Origin: Podospora pseudocomata
Lineage: Eukaryota > Ascomycota > Sordariomycetes > Sordariales > Podosporaceae
Assembly: GCF_035222375.1 (NCBI RefSeq)
Contig: NW_026946365.1
Span: forward strand, 1,798,001-1,862,000
DNA length: 64,000 nt
Reading direction: 5' to 3'
Below are positions 34,815-46,362 of the stretch, piece by piece. The position numbers were made by a program, and so were the translations under genes. The notes under the pieces are model-generated. The model ran no database searches and was not told the origin of the DNA. It saw nothing but the letters and a program-made list of their open reading frames with translations. How positions within the stretch are numbered: the first letter of the stretch is position 1; the number at the start of each line of letters is the position of its first letter.

Positions 34815-36147
34815 GGTCTGTTTGGCTGCATCTCGAGCACAACTCGAAGCAGCGCAGACGGCGTTATCTCGTTGAACGACTGATGTCCAGTTGCATGAAG
34901 AGGTGCTGTTCCAGATGTCTTGTCGCGAAATTGATTAGATTAGCCGTTTGGCCTCGCCTGACGTCCACCGGCCGGCAGCTGCAGCGCTGAGTGAGCACGG
35001 ACGGCTTTTTCAGGGGTGCCATGCCCTGCGTGCCCGCCTGCAGCCCAGCCTATAATTACAATGCCAAGCATATCGAGATATCCACCAGTTCTCACAATCA
35101 CAAGCATCACTTTTAGTTTTTGCGCTTCACCGTCTTTCGTCCCGTCGGTGTAGTTCATCGTGACTCACCTCGAAAGACCCCCGCGATGGAAGCTTGTGTT
35201 TGAAGTTAGGGTCTAGCCGCTTCAACCGCTTCAGGTACCGGTGCCTCTACCTATCAAGACTCCCCACGTTGTTGCTCCCCTTGCTGGGCAGGGTCCAACC
35301 CTTTTGCAGCTCTCAACTCCAACGAAAAATTCACCGTTGCAACTGACGCAGCAGACAGAATTGCCGAATGGCATCATGTTCTTGCTGCAGGGCTTGCTAG
35401 ATAGCAGCATTGAAGCCTGATGCGCTGTTGGGTACTGCGACAACTGGCCTTGAAGATGGATCTATACTATCCCAGTGCGGGGAAGCACAAGTCGAGGCTG
35501 GTCTCTCTAGCAACCTCACTGCGGCCGAGTCGGCGACAGTTCGCGGGATCGTGGGTCGGATGATGGTCTTCTGCGGCCGCTATTCGCGGCGACCTGCAGA
35601 GAGACCTTGCACATGCAATATCCAGACCGTTTCTCGCTGCATTGGATTTCACCCCACAAATCGAACACCCTTCATGACTCCCACACATTCGACCACGGCG
35701 GCTATCAGCAAATCACCGACCCCTCATAGAGGACCTTTGCCCTTTTTTTGTGTGGTTAGACACCAGTGGGACACCTCGGGGTAGGGTTCTGGTTTGGCAG
35801 ACCCGTCATAGATCATCATGATTGGAGGCTGAGCAGTTACACGGCAAGCGAATAGGAGAACACCACCAACCTCTTGACCGGGATATGGCAAGGCACTCCC
35901 GCTGCTGTCACTCGGTACCTTTGTTCGCCTCGAGTTAAGCCCGTGACTATCATCTACCGAGACCTGCTCCCAAGGCCCACCGAGTGCCTGGGGCCGGATT
36001 TCGGTTTTCCTTCTTAAGCTGGGCCAAGTCGGCCTGTGGCAAGTATTTTTTATTTTTGCTCCTTTTGGTCTTTGCATTGCGTCAAACTTCAACCTATACT
36101 GTATCACACATCTCACCCCTCGTCTCTCATGGGACCTTATCGTCACC
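34815..36147. other. Divergent intergenic region, 1.3 kb
   Basis: The shared upstream region of the FHIP-like gene (minus) and the lipase (plus). Open frames here are short and motif-free. No other feature is supported. Confidence 0.5.
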
Positions 36148-38077
36148 ATGGGCTTCTTTACGCGCTCCAAGAAAGCGAAGAAGGACACCCCAAAGCCCCC
36201 ATCTAAACATCAGTCCAGTCGAGCCTCTGGTCAACGCCAATTACCTCCCCCTCCTCCATCAGCAACACCGGCCTCACCACACTTGCAACATGGCCGGCCA
36301 TACCTTCCATCATCTCCTCAATTCCAGCCCGCTGGCTTGCTCCCTCCACCTTCTGGCTGGGAACCTTATCAGCTACCATACCCATCCCCTCCCATCATTG
36401 TGAATCAACATCACTATTATCTTGGTCCGCCACCGCCATTACCACCTCGCGACGACCATTCATCCCGATCTCAACCAAGTGGTAGTAATCACAAGCTCAA
36501 CCTCGACTCGGCTGTCGATTTGGCAAAGAACCTCTGCCAAGAGGCTGGGATCACCAAGATGTTTGACAGTGCTCTTTCACAATCTCCATTATCTAGCTAC
36601 GGGGCCGAGCTGGTTGACCAGAGCAATGCCCTCTTGAACCAAGTTTCCAACCAGTTCAATGATGTCTTGACCATGATTGATCGAGACCATTACTCGAGCC
36701 ACGAAAAGGAGATTCTCGCTTGGCAGCCACAGCAACCACCTCAGTCGCAGGAGCTTGTACGGGTTTCAGACTCCTCGCTGAGCGAGAAGAGCATGCACAA
36801 ACCAACCAAAAGAAGTCACAAAAGGGATCACCCCAAGGGACAGACAACAGCGGCAGCAACAGTTGTCTCGGGAAGCATTTTCTCCAAGGTGGAACTGTAT
36901 GCGAACTCGAGGCTGCCTATGAACCTGCAGCCTCTCAAGTTGTATGTCTCCTTTTTCGCTTTGGCCGTCAGATCCGCTATTAACATCACCGCAGATACAT
37001 TCCCACCTACCCCTTACTATGCTTGGCAGCACAGTACTCTGAACGTGTCTACGACAAGCCTGAGGGCGCCGAGAGCGATGCCCACGTCGATGCGGATTGG
37101 CGAGCTGGTACAAAAGCCATGGTCATCAAGTCAATGCCGATGGATTACATGAACACAATTGTCTTTTCCATTCGTGGTACGGCAACGTTTATGGATTGGA
37201 CGGTCAATCTTAAGACCGATCCAGCGTCTCCATCTGGCTTTTTGGTATGCATCTGACTCGTCCTCTTGAGCAGTCTCGTAATTCTAACCTTTATCAGGAT
37301 GACCCTCACAACCTTTGCCACTCCGGCTTCCTTTCGGTCGCTCGCAAGATGGTGATTCCTGTCGCCCGCCGCCTCCGGCAGCTGCTTGAGGAGGACCCAA
37401 ACCGTGCTTCTTACTCGCTCTTGATCACGGGTCACAGCGCAGGAGGAGCTGTCGCTTCCCTCCTCTACATGCACATGTTGTCCACTTCCAAGGCTGCAGA
37501 GAGTGAGTTGAACATCGTCGCCGGGTTCTTCAAGCGCATTCACTGCATCACCTTTGGGACACCGCCGATCAGCCTTCGACCGCTTACCAAGCCCGAGGAC
37601 TACGAGCGTCGCCCTCAGCTCAGAAAGAGCTTGTTTCTCAGCTTTGTCAACGAAGGTGACCCGGTGGCGAGAGCAGACACGGCCTATGTCAAGAGTTTAT
37701 TGGAGCTTTTCGTTGCCCCTGCGCCGCCTGCCATCATCAGCTCTCGAGATGCTGCGAATAAGAAGGTCCGCACGAAAGAGAAGGCTCCCAGCAAGAGCTC
37801 GAAATCCTCTTCTGGTCCGATCTGGAAGGTGCCGCCCAACAGACTGAGCAGTGCCGGCCGAATTGTGGTATTGAGGTCCGGGGATCCAAAAGCCAGGTCA
37901 AAGGGAAAGAAAAAGACGGTAGAGGAGCGTCTGAACGAGGGTGTGGTTGCTCAAATCACGTCTGATGAGCAACTACGGGGTGTAATCTGGGGTGATCCTG
38001 TCGCTCACGTCATGAGACTGTATGCTGGCAGGATCGAGACGCTTGCTGTCGGTGCTGTCACCGGGCGAGGATACTGA
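36148..38077 (+). CDS. Class 3 lipase-fold protein with proline-rich N-terminus
   Basis: Exons 36148-36941, 36995-37244 and 37298-38077 (two 53-nt introns) encode about 607 residues. The N-terminal 110 residues are basic, then Pro/His-rich, with no signal peptide, so the protein is intracellular. The lipase class 3 core begins near residue 265 (YIPTYPLLCLAAQYSERVYD). It has the strand-turn FSIRGTATFMDWTVNL, the nucleophile Ser395 in LLITGHSAGGAVAS, a following CITFGTPP, the likely acid Asp469 in SFVNEGDPVARAD, and the likely base His586 in WGDPVAHVMRLY. The triad is therefore complete. A Lys/Ser-rich insertion (about 500-525) sits between acid and base. The substrate is probably a neutral lipid or phospholipid but cannot be read from sequence. 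Confidence 0.9.
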
Positions 38078-38610
38078 TGATGAAAATATTCTGGATGGAG
38101 TTTTGGATTTGATTTCTCTGGGGATGATACCAAGGACGGGCGTTTCCATTGGCTTTTTATTGCACGAGACATGAGACATGACAAGTACATACCAGAAAAA
38201 GGCACAAAACATCCCGATAACAGTTTGGGAAATGCTACGAGTATCTTTTTGTACCACAGACATCACTACACACTACTTGAAATATATCCCATACCATGTT
38301 ACAACGTATTCTCGCTGTCACACACTCTGTACAATGATGATCAGGGATATGTATGCCAACAATAAACCCGAGCCTTTGACAGTCATTGTGTGGGGGTGGG
38401 GCGGCACCGATGACGGCGCCGAGCGATGCGTGGCCCGATATGGAAACTCCGATAAAGAATTTCTACCCCGCCGAGCCCCACCGTTAACACCGGCTCCGAG
38501 CCTCCGTTAGACTGGAATCATTTTATTTGTTGCCCGTAGAGGTACTCGCGATCTGGAGGAGAATCATCAAGGAAGGAGTAACGACAGCCCTCATCTTATA
38601 GACAGTCAAG
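38078..38610. other. Intergenic region
   Basis: A 533-bp gap with the lipase 3' region and the upstream region of the ARMT1-like gene. No gene or clear element is seen. Confidence 0.5.
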
Positions 38611-40207
38611 ATGGATCTAGACCCAAAGATTCGTATGTTGATGCCAAATGGTTTCCTCAAACGACAACCCCCAAAGCTCATCACAGGTTACAGCGCAATA
38701 CTCAACCGGCGACCCCAACTCCTTTGGTTGGCAAACCGGAAGAAGAAGATGGCCCATCATCATCGTCAGTAACCACCCCCTTTCTCTCCCAAAATATCCC
38801 CTCTGACTCCTCCCCGCCAGACCCAAGCCATAGACGACGCCTACCGCGCAGTAGCCCACTGCCCCGACCCCGAAAAGCAAACCGAAGGTAAGCGCATCGT
38901 CGAAGCGCTCACCAAACTTAAATACGAAGTCCAGCACGACCGCGCCCTCACCCCCCTCCCCGACGATGGCTATCCCGATATAACTACCTACAACGCCGAG
39001 CTCAAACAGCTCAACTCCCCAACCTGGCTGAAATCCCCCTGGCTCTACACCGAATGCTACCTCTTCCGGCGCATTGCCACCTCCTTCGCCCTGTCCAGCC
39101 ACTGGAAAAACTACGATGTATTCGCCCGCCAAAAAACCTCCACCTTCCGCTCCTCCCGACCCGCCGTCCTCGAGCTCGCCGCCAGATACAAGGACTTGAT
39201 GTCCCAGCTCCAAAACCACCCCGACCAGCCCCGCGAGGCGCAGGAGTTGCTCTTCGCCGAAATGGCCGAGATCTGCCTCTGGGGCAACGCCACTGACCTA
39301 TCTCTGCTCACGTCCCTCACGTACGAAGACATCCAAGCCCTCCAAGGGAGCGAAGCCCGCAAGAAGGCAGAGGCCAACATCCTGGTCAACGACCTTCCGT
39401 CTTGCTTCACCCATCTTCTCGAAGCGAAACAATCCGGCAAAAAAGAACGTCGGGTCGACATCGTCCTCGACAATGCTGGCTTTGAGCTGTTTGTTGATCT
39501 CGTCTTGGCTGGGTACCTCCTCTCTGCTGGATTGGCCACACATGTCGTCTTACATCCAAAGTCAATCCCCTGGTTTGTCTCCGATGTTTTGCCGTCCGAC
39601 TTTGCTGCTTTGTTGAACGCGCTGGCGGCGCCGAGGTGGTTTTACGAGACGCCCTCTGGGGAGGAGGAGCTACAGGGGAAGACGCCAGAGAAGTTATCTG
39701 ACAAGGAGGTGGAGGAGTTGGGGTTCTTGTTCCAGGAGTGGAGCAGGTTCCATGCTGAGGGGCAGTTGGTCTTGAGGCCAAACAGAGTGTGGACCGGACC
39801 GGGTAGCTTCTGGAGACTGCCCAAGGAGGCGCCAGAGTTGGTGGAGGACTTGAAGGGGAGCGAGGTGGTGATTTTTAAGGGGGATTTGAACTACAGGAAG
39901 CTGGTTGGAGATGTGAGTTTCTCTTTATGTTTACTGTTTTCTTCTTTTGCGACCGATGCTAACAGAGACTGTGTAGGCTGCCTGGGATCCTACTACCCCT
40001 TTCACAGAAGCCATCGGTCCTCTTGGTCCTGGCTCTGGGCTCAACATCCTCGCTCTGAGAACGTGCAAGGCCGATGTCGTTGTTGGTCTTCCTCCCGGAA
40101 AAGACGAGGAGCTCAAGGCGCTCGAGGATGGCGGTGGTGACTCTGGAGCGCGCAAGTGGGCTTGGAACGGAAAGTGGGCTGTTGTCTCCTTCTCCAAGGG
40201 GTCATGA
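38611..40207 (+). CDS. ARMT1/DUF89-family damage-control phosphatase or carboxyl methyltransferase-like protein
   Basis: The exons are 38611-38632 (22 nt), 38694-38764 (71 nt), 38821-39912 and 39977-40207, giving about 471 residues. The small first exons are required: joined they read MDLDPKIPQYSTGDPNSFGW and QTGRRRWPIII before TQAIDDAYRAV, the usual start of this family. Core blocks are LKSPWLYTECYLFRRIA, ILVNDLPSCFTHL, the metal-site strand RVDIVLDNAGFELFVDL, LHPKSIPWFVSDV and VVIFKGDLNYRKLVGD+AAWDPTTPF, ending in LRTCKADVVVGLPPG. DUF89 proteins are metal-dependent and dephosphorylate damaged sugar phosphates; the human member was also described as a glutamate methyltransferase. Yeast has the homologue YMR027W. 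All core motifs appear intact. Confidence 0.92.
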
Positions 40208-40974
40208 GCGGAGGATTTGTCACGGATCTGTCTGTTGATACAGGAAGCAAGGCACCGGTAGCATACTAGAAAGTCAATTTTTGGCAATAGATGAACTAGC
40301 TGGTTAACCAAATCGGTGTCCATACTGCGCTATGTATTTGGGGTGGGTGGTATGCTAATTAAGTAGCCGCTATACTTGACAATTTTATAGTATTCAGACG
40401 CTGGGACTGGAGCAACAATAATGATGTCGGTTCATGCCCGTCGGTGTTCCGTCCAATCATGCTGTGCTACCGACTCATGTTAGCGGCGGTGACACCCGAC
40501 TACACTCGTTCCCAGCAACTCTTACCTAGTTCTTCCGTCCAAATTGTGTTTTCCCTGAATAACCCGACATATTTGCAAATGCAACCTGGCGCTGATGCTG
40601 ATGGGTACCATATCCGCACTTCCCAATGTTACCAGAACTTTTTAGCAGCAAAAGAAAAAAAATAAACAAATGCCCCATGTAACCCCGTTCATATTAGTGT
40701 TCTCGTGATGGAAGGAGTCCGTACCCAAGCTCCGCACCGGGCCTCTATCCCGTTTCCAGTTGGTCTTCGACTGTACGTGACTTCGGAGACTTGGCCCTAC
40801 TCGATGCTCCTGTCTGCTTCTCGCCCTCCTTGTCAACGGCATCGTCCTCTTGTTCCTCCTAAGAGTCAAACTCCATCTCGGGTCGGAAACTGTCGCCTGA
40901 GAGTCCACATATGTTTTCTCTTCTGGCTCCGATTCCATGTCTGCATCCTCTCTGGTTCGTACCCCACAAGGCTT
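40208..40974. other. Intergenic region with coding-like frames past the stop of the next gene
   Basis: This holds the ARMT1-like 3' region. On the minus strand, from 40975 down to about 40750, there are acidic, coding-like stretches in other frames (for example EEQEDDAVDKEGEKQTGASS) that may be further 3' exons or shifted remains of the adjacent cysteine-rich gene. Confidence 0.4.
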
Positions 40975-41802
40975 CTACCGTTGATGCCCCTCTGCGCCCT
41001 GATGACGCTGGCCCGGAGCTCGGCATCTGTCGTTTCCTCTGGTTGTTTGTGTAGCCTCGGCGTCAACGTCCATCTCGTCCTCGCTGGAGCTGCCGTCTTT
41101 GTCCTCCCAACCGTCCTCGCTGTCATACAAGTCCAGATCAAACTCAGTGTCGGTCACTGAATCCTCAGGGTACTCCTCCGGCAGAGTCTGGCTCGAACCG
41201 ACATCAATGTCTTTAAGCCCCTCGCCAGAGCCATTCTGCCTCCAACACCCAGCCCCTTGATCATAAACCGGAATTGCTACCTATTTGTTAGCCTCTCCCA
41301 TCGTTCAGCAAACACCCCCACCCAAGTCAAACTTACTCCGCCCAAACCAAGTACACTTCGAACAAGGCAGATGCGCACAAGTCCTCCAATACATTGACAC
41401 CGACCTTCTACTGCCCCTCTTTTCTTCCTTGCCCCTTTCCTCCGTCCCCCTCGGACCCAAACTCGGACCTAAACTCGCACCCCTCCTCCTAACTGACTCA
41501 AACCTCTGCCTCAGCACAACCTGCCTACAAAAAGTATCCCAATTCGGGCCCTTCTTACAAGAACAACACTTCCAGTACCTCCCCAACCTCTCATAATCCC
41601 TACATTCCTCCTTCGGACACTTCCAATCCACATTCTGTATCTTCCCGCGTTTCTTGTACACCTTTCCCCCCTCCTTTGACTTGCGGCAGAATTTGCCCAG
41701 AGGTTTTTTGGTGGTCAGGTCGCGGGGGGCGAGAGGACAGAAAACTTTCAGCTTTCCGTGGTGGCCGCATTTTTTGTGGCGGTAGTAGACTTTGTGGCAC
41801 AT
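40975..41802 (-). CDS. Cysteine-rich putative zinc-binding protein, member 1 of a local family
   Basis: Exons 41802-41337 and 41276-40975 (60-nt intron, GTAAGT donor; the second of two close acceptors keeps frame) give about 255 residues. The N-terminus MCHKVYYRHKKCGHHGKLKVFC supplies Cys2, Cys12, His14 and Cys22. The middle has C39, C62 and C67. The C-terminal module is W77-x-C79-C80-x-C82, C92, then after a 49-residue basic insertion C142-x-H144-x-x-C147-x-x-C150. In the last motif Pro146 replaces a Cys found in the other three members. Exon 2 is acidic (DTEFDLDLYDSEDGWEDKDG), unlike the basic tails of its relatives. There is no signal peptide. The family is not one I recognise; zinc binding is inferred from Cys/His spacing. 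The 3' end is uncertain: neighbouring frames remain coding-like beyond the stop. Confidence 0.75.
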
Positions 41803-44728
41803 CTTGGGGGATTTCTGGGCGGATACCTAGGCTCCGTGAGGTGTGGGAGAGTATTTGCATCTGTTGTTATGATTGTGTCGGTGTGGGGGTGGTCGTGAAA
41901 AAGCCGTTCTTCGTGGGGGGTTTGGAAGGGTTGGCAGATGGGAAAAAGAAGAAAAATGTGTTTGAATAAAGAACGAGGGAAGATAAGACACTGTCTTTGG
42001 CTTGTGTATCCTGCTTAGAAGAAACTGGGTAAGATTGCTGCTTCGGCCCAAGACAAAAATAGCACTGTATATGTTGAAATATCTGCTATTCTTGGTGCAA
42101 GAGAAGATAGAGATACCTTTGAGAAATGTGATTGCAAAGAAGAAATTGAGTTCGCAGTTGGAAAGACAATCTCTGCTTTGGCACACAAGTGAAACCCAAT
42201 TCATTGCAGGAACCATCCTTCTGCTGCCCCAACAATGAGGGAAAGAGCGGCCCCGGATGAGGCACCCAGTATCCACCCTCATGGGCGCTAGGGAACGAAA
42301 AGTCGGAGTTGTCCCACGCCATTTCCATTCTACTATGGGGTGAATGGATGTTTGGGTCATTGACGCCATGGTCATAATACGTAGCCGCGATCGAAGCCAC
42401 CAACTGATGGGGATAGGACGTTTTGCCTTACTCACGTGGATGGATACGAGCGTTGTTTGTTTACTAACATGGATACTGGTCACGAATTTAGCCCTTTTTC
42501 CCTTTTCTCAACGGTGGAGGCTGTTGCCACTTACATTTACAATTGTCTAGGCAAGAGAGAGAGATCATGGAATATGTCATGAGGGAGGAAGAACAGTTTG
42601 ATGTCGACGACAAAACATGTCCAAGAGATACGATAATAAGATGAAAGAGAAAAGGAAAGGAAAGAAAAGAAAGAATCATCTGTAAAACAAAGGGCCCTGG
42701 CCTGACACTGAAAAAGGGAGGCAACCAACTAGCCAGCATCTCCCTGGCCCAGGTCAAGCTTTGTTTGATCTTCCCGTCCTGCTCTTCCCCTTCACTCCCC
42801 AACCAGCTAAGCCATCAATGACATCAACATCATGAATCCAACCCCCGTCTCTCACAGACGGAATCTCGCCAAGCAGTGGCATACCTAGACCATGGTCTGA
42901 TTTTCGAAAAGCCTCCTTCCTATCCTGATAAGATCCGCTTAAGTTTTCATGTCCGCCGCCGCAACACCAGGTGGGAGTCAAGGGGGTAGCGTGGTTGATA
43001 GTTCCTCCACCTCAACACCCCACCACGGGTCGCGTCCACATGTCTGTGTGAAGTGATGGCACAAAGCTGAGCCATGTTGTGCCACAGGACTTTTGGCAAG
43101 CCCTCTTCTCCATACGGAATTCAACTGGCGCACGCCATCTGCCGCCTTCCCCGGCACATCAAAAAATCCATGGTAAATATCCCACCTGGAAGCCCACTGT
43201 CTCACAGGGGTTGTGATATCCAGTCGGGTTTTTGCTTTCGGCGGAGGAGGTGGCTGGGTTGGGATTCGCTACACTTACGGAGTACTACTTTGTCGTTATC
43301 AATCAGTCACCCACAACATATGTTGTATGCAGTGTCGATCTCGATAGGGCCAGGGGTGCCCAGCAGCCGATCCCCCTTTAGTGCTGATCATGAATCTTGA
43401 CGCGGGCTCTAGTCCCAAACCGGCAAAGTGTGAACCCCACAGAAGCACTGCTTCTGCATTTTCGAAGCACTGGCACTGGCAACCGGAGGTGGCTGTGTTG
43501 ACTTGAAGCTTTATGCCTCCCCTCATCGTCAGCACCAACCCCAGCCTGCGAAGGAGCAATCGATGACGTTCATCAACATGATACTTTTTTCCCGCAAAGA
43601 GGCTCGAGACATTGACGCCTCACAGCCTCAGGAGCGCATGGTTTGGACCATGTCCCTGTCCCTGTCCAAATGGTCGCGACGAGACATCTTCTCCGCCTTT
43701 TGCCCATCCACTGTACTTTGGTAAATAGTGGCGGTGCACAGCAGGCTCTGCTTCAAACAGGTCTGCACCTGAGCCTTTTTTGCTGCCGTCCCTGTGTCGC
43801 GTGTCGCATGTCGGATATCTTGCAGGTCTCAGTCGGGGGTTTGGGTTGGTAGGCATATCGAGATTTTTGGCATGCGGAGGCGGAGCTGTCTTGGAGCATG
43901 TGTCAACCCTAGTTCTCCTGAGCCTTGTGCGTGTGAGCAAAACAAGACGATAGAAACCAAATAATCGGATGCTCGGCGAAGTCCTCTTCAGCTGTGGGTA
44001 GCTTCGTGCGAGTATCGGGCCTGGGATTGTCGTTCAAAAATACCCGAGGCGGCGCAAGGTCCCGACCGTTCGGAGCTGTGTGCCGGAGCTGCGGAGCTAT
44101 ACCAGCTGCTTCTTGGAGCTATCGGGTCCGCGCCGAGACCAACTGCAACTCCACCCGGCGCCCTGATTGGAGCAACCCTTGTCTCAAGAGATCTCCCTCT
44201 GCCGATGACAAGCTTTTGTTCGTAAATCTGTAAATCGACGTTCCTGACAATACTTCACCCCGTGGACCAGCGCTTGTCTGTCTCAGCTTTGTGTCACGCT
44301 TGTCTCGAGCCCGCTTCCAGCACTGGCCACGTTTTCTGTACAACTCCATCTACCACAATCCTCCATGAAGCCGGGACTCGTCTTTGCGCACGGGTGGTAT
44401 AGGCGCCACGTGCGTTCACCGGCTGTAAGAAGCGTGCTGCTCGTGGTAGTTGATGACTTGGGGTTGAACAATGCCGTAGATGGCTGCCAATAATTGGGAC
44501 CCAGACTGCTGACGCGACAGATTGGGCCCCTCATGGCGGCCATACTTCCTCATTCTGTTTGGGGCATGTACACCGTCTTGACCTGTTGGTCACTTTCTGG
44601 GAATACTGTTCCACTTGTCAACTCCAATGGCGCGAGAGGTACTCAGCCTCACGGGGTAGGGCATCAAGACGGCAAACTCATGAGCAGTCAACGTCATTCT
44701 CACCTATCGATGCCTCCATCGAGAGTCC

Positions 44729-44735
44729 TATATAA
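44729..44735 (+). promoter_or_regulatory. Candidate distal TATA box upstream of cysteine-rich gene 2
   Basis: TATATAA is followed by pyrimidine- and CA-rich sequence resembling a fungal leader, and then by a plausible leader intron at 44999-45093. It lies 0.9 kb before the start codon. It could serve a longer alternative transcript of the gene at 45634 or an independent noncoding RNA. Confidence 0.35.
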
Positions 44736-45254
44736 GACGCAGGTCGTCCTCCCTGTGGAGGTCGATGTGATCTGCATCAGCATCACCAGCTTCCCAAGTC
44801 GCCTTTGTATCCTCACTCGCCTCCATCCGCATCGATCCTTCAAACAAACATCATCAACACATCCACCACGAGATCAACGGCGGCCCACCTAAAATTCCCA
44901 CTTGGGGCTAGAACCAGTTCGACTCCGCTCATTACCAACCAACTCAGGGCTAGACTGAACTGTTGCCTTCTGAACCTCTCTTCTCTTTGAAGGCTTTGGT
45001 AAGATACTCTGTCAATAGAGATCTAGCGGCCGAGCTTTCTCCAAGTTGGTGGCGGACAACAAGAAACCATATTGACTGAGACCTTGTCTACAGCTTAGGC
45101 TCTTTTACTTCGAGTTCAACAAAGCCCCCTGTGACAACGTGGATATTGACTGGCTGGGCCACCGGCTTCACTCAAGCCTTGAGACAATTGTGCAACCATC
45201 AACCACTTGGGTGCCAATTTAGCAACGAAGATCACAACTTCAGCGAAAACGCCA

Positions 45255-45261
45255 TATAAAA
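45255..45261 (+). promoter_or_regulatory. Candidate proximal TATA box of cysteine-rich gene 2
   Basis: TATAAAA lies about 375 nt before the start codon at 45634 and is followed by CA/CT-rich leader sequence. Members 3 and 4 have similar motifs about 270 and 220 nt upstream of their starts. Confidence 0.45.
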
Positions 45262-45633
45262 ACCGCCTCCGTATCCGCTGCACAGCAAACACAGTATCAG
45301 TTCGAATCTCCACACAATCTCGCCAACAGTCTCCGACTTGTCTCTCAATCCCACAAAGCCAACTTGGCTGACTGAAAGCTCCCTCTGGCGAACGCTGCTT
45401 TCCGAGACAATTGCCTGATATTCCCTTTCCCAGCACCAAGTCTCAACATTCTGAAACGGGTTTGAAAACGCACACCCGAGATCTCTGTCCAGTTAAACCA
45501 CTCTCGGCTCCATTGACTTCAAAGGAGGTTCGGATACGAGATACCAAGTCAGCTCAGGACAGGCGCAGTAAAAACAGGCGCAATCCGTGTTTCGGCATCA
45601 CCAAACGCAAAAAACAAGCAAACCACAGACAAG

Positions 45634-46053
45634 ATGTGTACTTACTTCTATCTCCATCACCACCACATGCCACCCTGCACCCGCAACATCGACATGGTGG
45701 TACACTACAGCTTCTGCCCCAACTCCACCATCGACAGTGCAGGTGCTCAGCAGCCGTGCGACAGCCCGCATTTTGACAACACCCAGAGCGTCGACTACAA
45801 CGATCCCTGCGCCTCCGGTGGATGTCTCGTTTCGGCCGACTGCACCTCGGGCGGCTGCCGTCTCGAGCAACTCAACGGCCGTTGGGTATGCTGCCAGTGC
45901 AACGGCCGCGGCAATGAGTATCGCTGGTGTCGCCACCGCATGCGCAGCAGCCCAGATACCTTTTGCTACCACGTTTGCTGTAGTGGGTGCAAGGCCGATA
46001 ACAAGTCATCATCGTCGTCGAGTTCCAGCTCCAAACGCAAGGGTGCCAAGTAG
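45634..46053 (+). CDS. Cysteine-rich putative zinc-binding protein, member 2
   Basis: An uninterrupted frame of 139 residues begins MCTYFYLHHHHMPPC in a good context (ACAAGATG). Cys2, a four-His run at 8-11, C15 and C28 form the N-terminal element. The middle adds C42, C59, C64, C70 and C75. The C-terminal module is W84-x-C86-C87-x-C89, C99 and C111-x-H113-x-C115-C116-x-x-C119, the full family pattern. The tail is a nine-serine run followed by KRKGAK, possibly a basic nuclear-type signal. There are 17 cysteines in 139 residues but no signal peptide, so this is not a secreted disulphide effector by these signs. It lies 1.4 kb from member 3 on the same strand. Function is unknown; two or three zinc sites are inferred. 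Confidence 0.82.
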   Translation: MCTYFYLHHHHMPPCTRNIDMVVHYSFCPNSTIDSAGAQQPCDSPHFDNTQSVDYNDPCASGGCLVSADCTSGGCRLEQLNGRWVCCQCNGRGNEYRWCRHRMRSSPDTFCYHVCCSGCKADNKSSSSSSSSSKRKGAK

Positions 46054-46349
46054 GTCGGTGATAAAACTGAAGGACAGGGGCAAATTAGAACGTTGTCATG
46101 ACGATATGAAAAGATGAAAAGATTTGGGTAGCCGAAGGATTTTGGAAGACTGGAAGGAGAGCAGAGGGGAAGCTCAGGTCAACCTTCGCAACTCCGGATG
46201 AACCTCTGCGATAAACCTAAAGAGACCTCACCCGGCCCGACTTGACGGTGTCACCGCCGACACCTGTTTCTTCTTTCCGTCCCCTACCCGTTCTTGTTCC
46301 TGAAGACCGCTTGGGAGCGACAAATGGCGGCCGATGGAAATGTTGGGGC

Positions 46350-46362
46350 ACGCGTGACGCGT
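46350..46362. promoter_or_regulatory. Tandem ACGCGT (MluI cell-cycle box-like) motifs
   Basis: Two copies of ACGCGT occur with a 7-bp period. In yeasts this hexamer is the MCB site bound by the MBF complex (Mbp1/Swi6 type, conserved in filamentous fungi). The pair is 1.1 kb upstream of member 3 and 0.3 kb downstream of member 2. Confidence 0.35.

Larger units (their letters stand above)
41803..45633. other. 3.8-kb divergent interval between cysteine-rich genes 1 and 2
   Basis: No additional gene is supported. Short open frames lack the family's Cys/His pattern. The last 900 bp look like promoter and leader of gene 2: TATA-like motifs at 44729-44735 and 45255-45261, with a possible leader intron (GTAAGA at 44999 to CAG ending 45093) between them. 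Confidence 0.45.

Noticed and set aside
45245-45315. tRNA-like T-loop string GTTCGAATC
   Set aside because: No matching acceptor stem, D-arm or anticodon arm could be folded around it; it lies in the leader of a protein gene.
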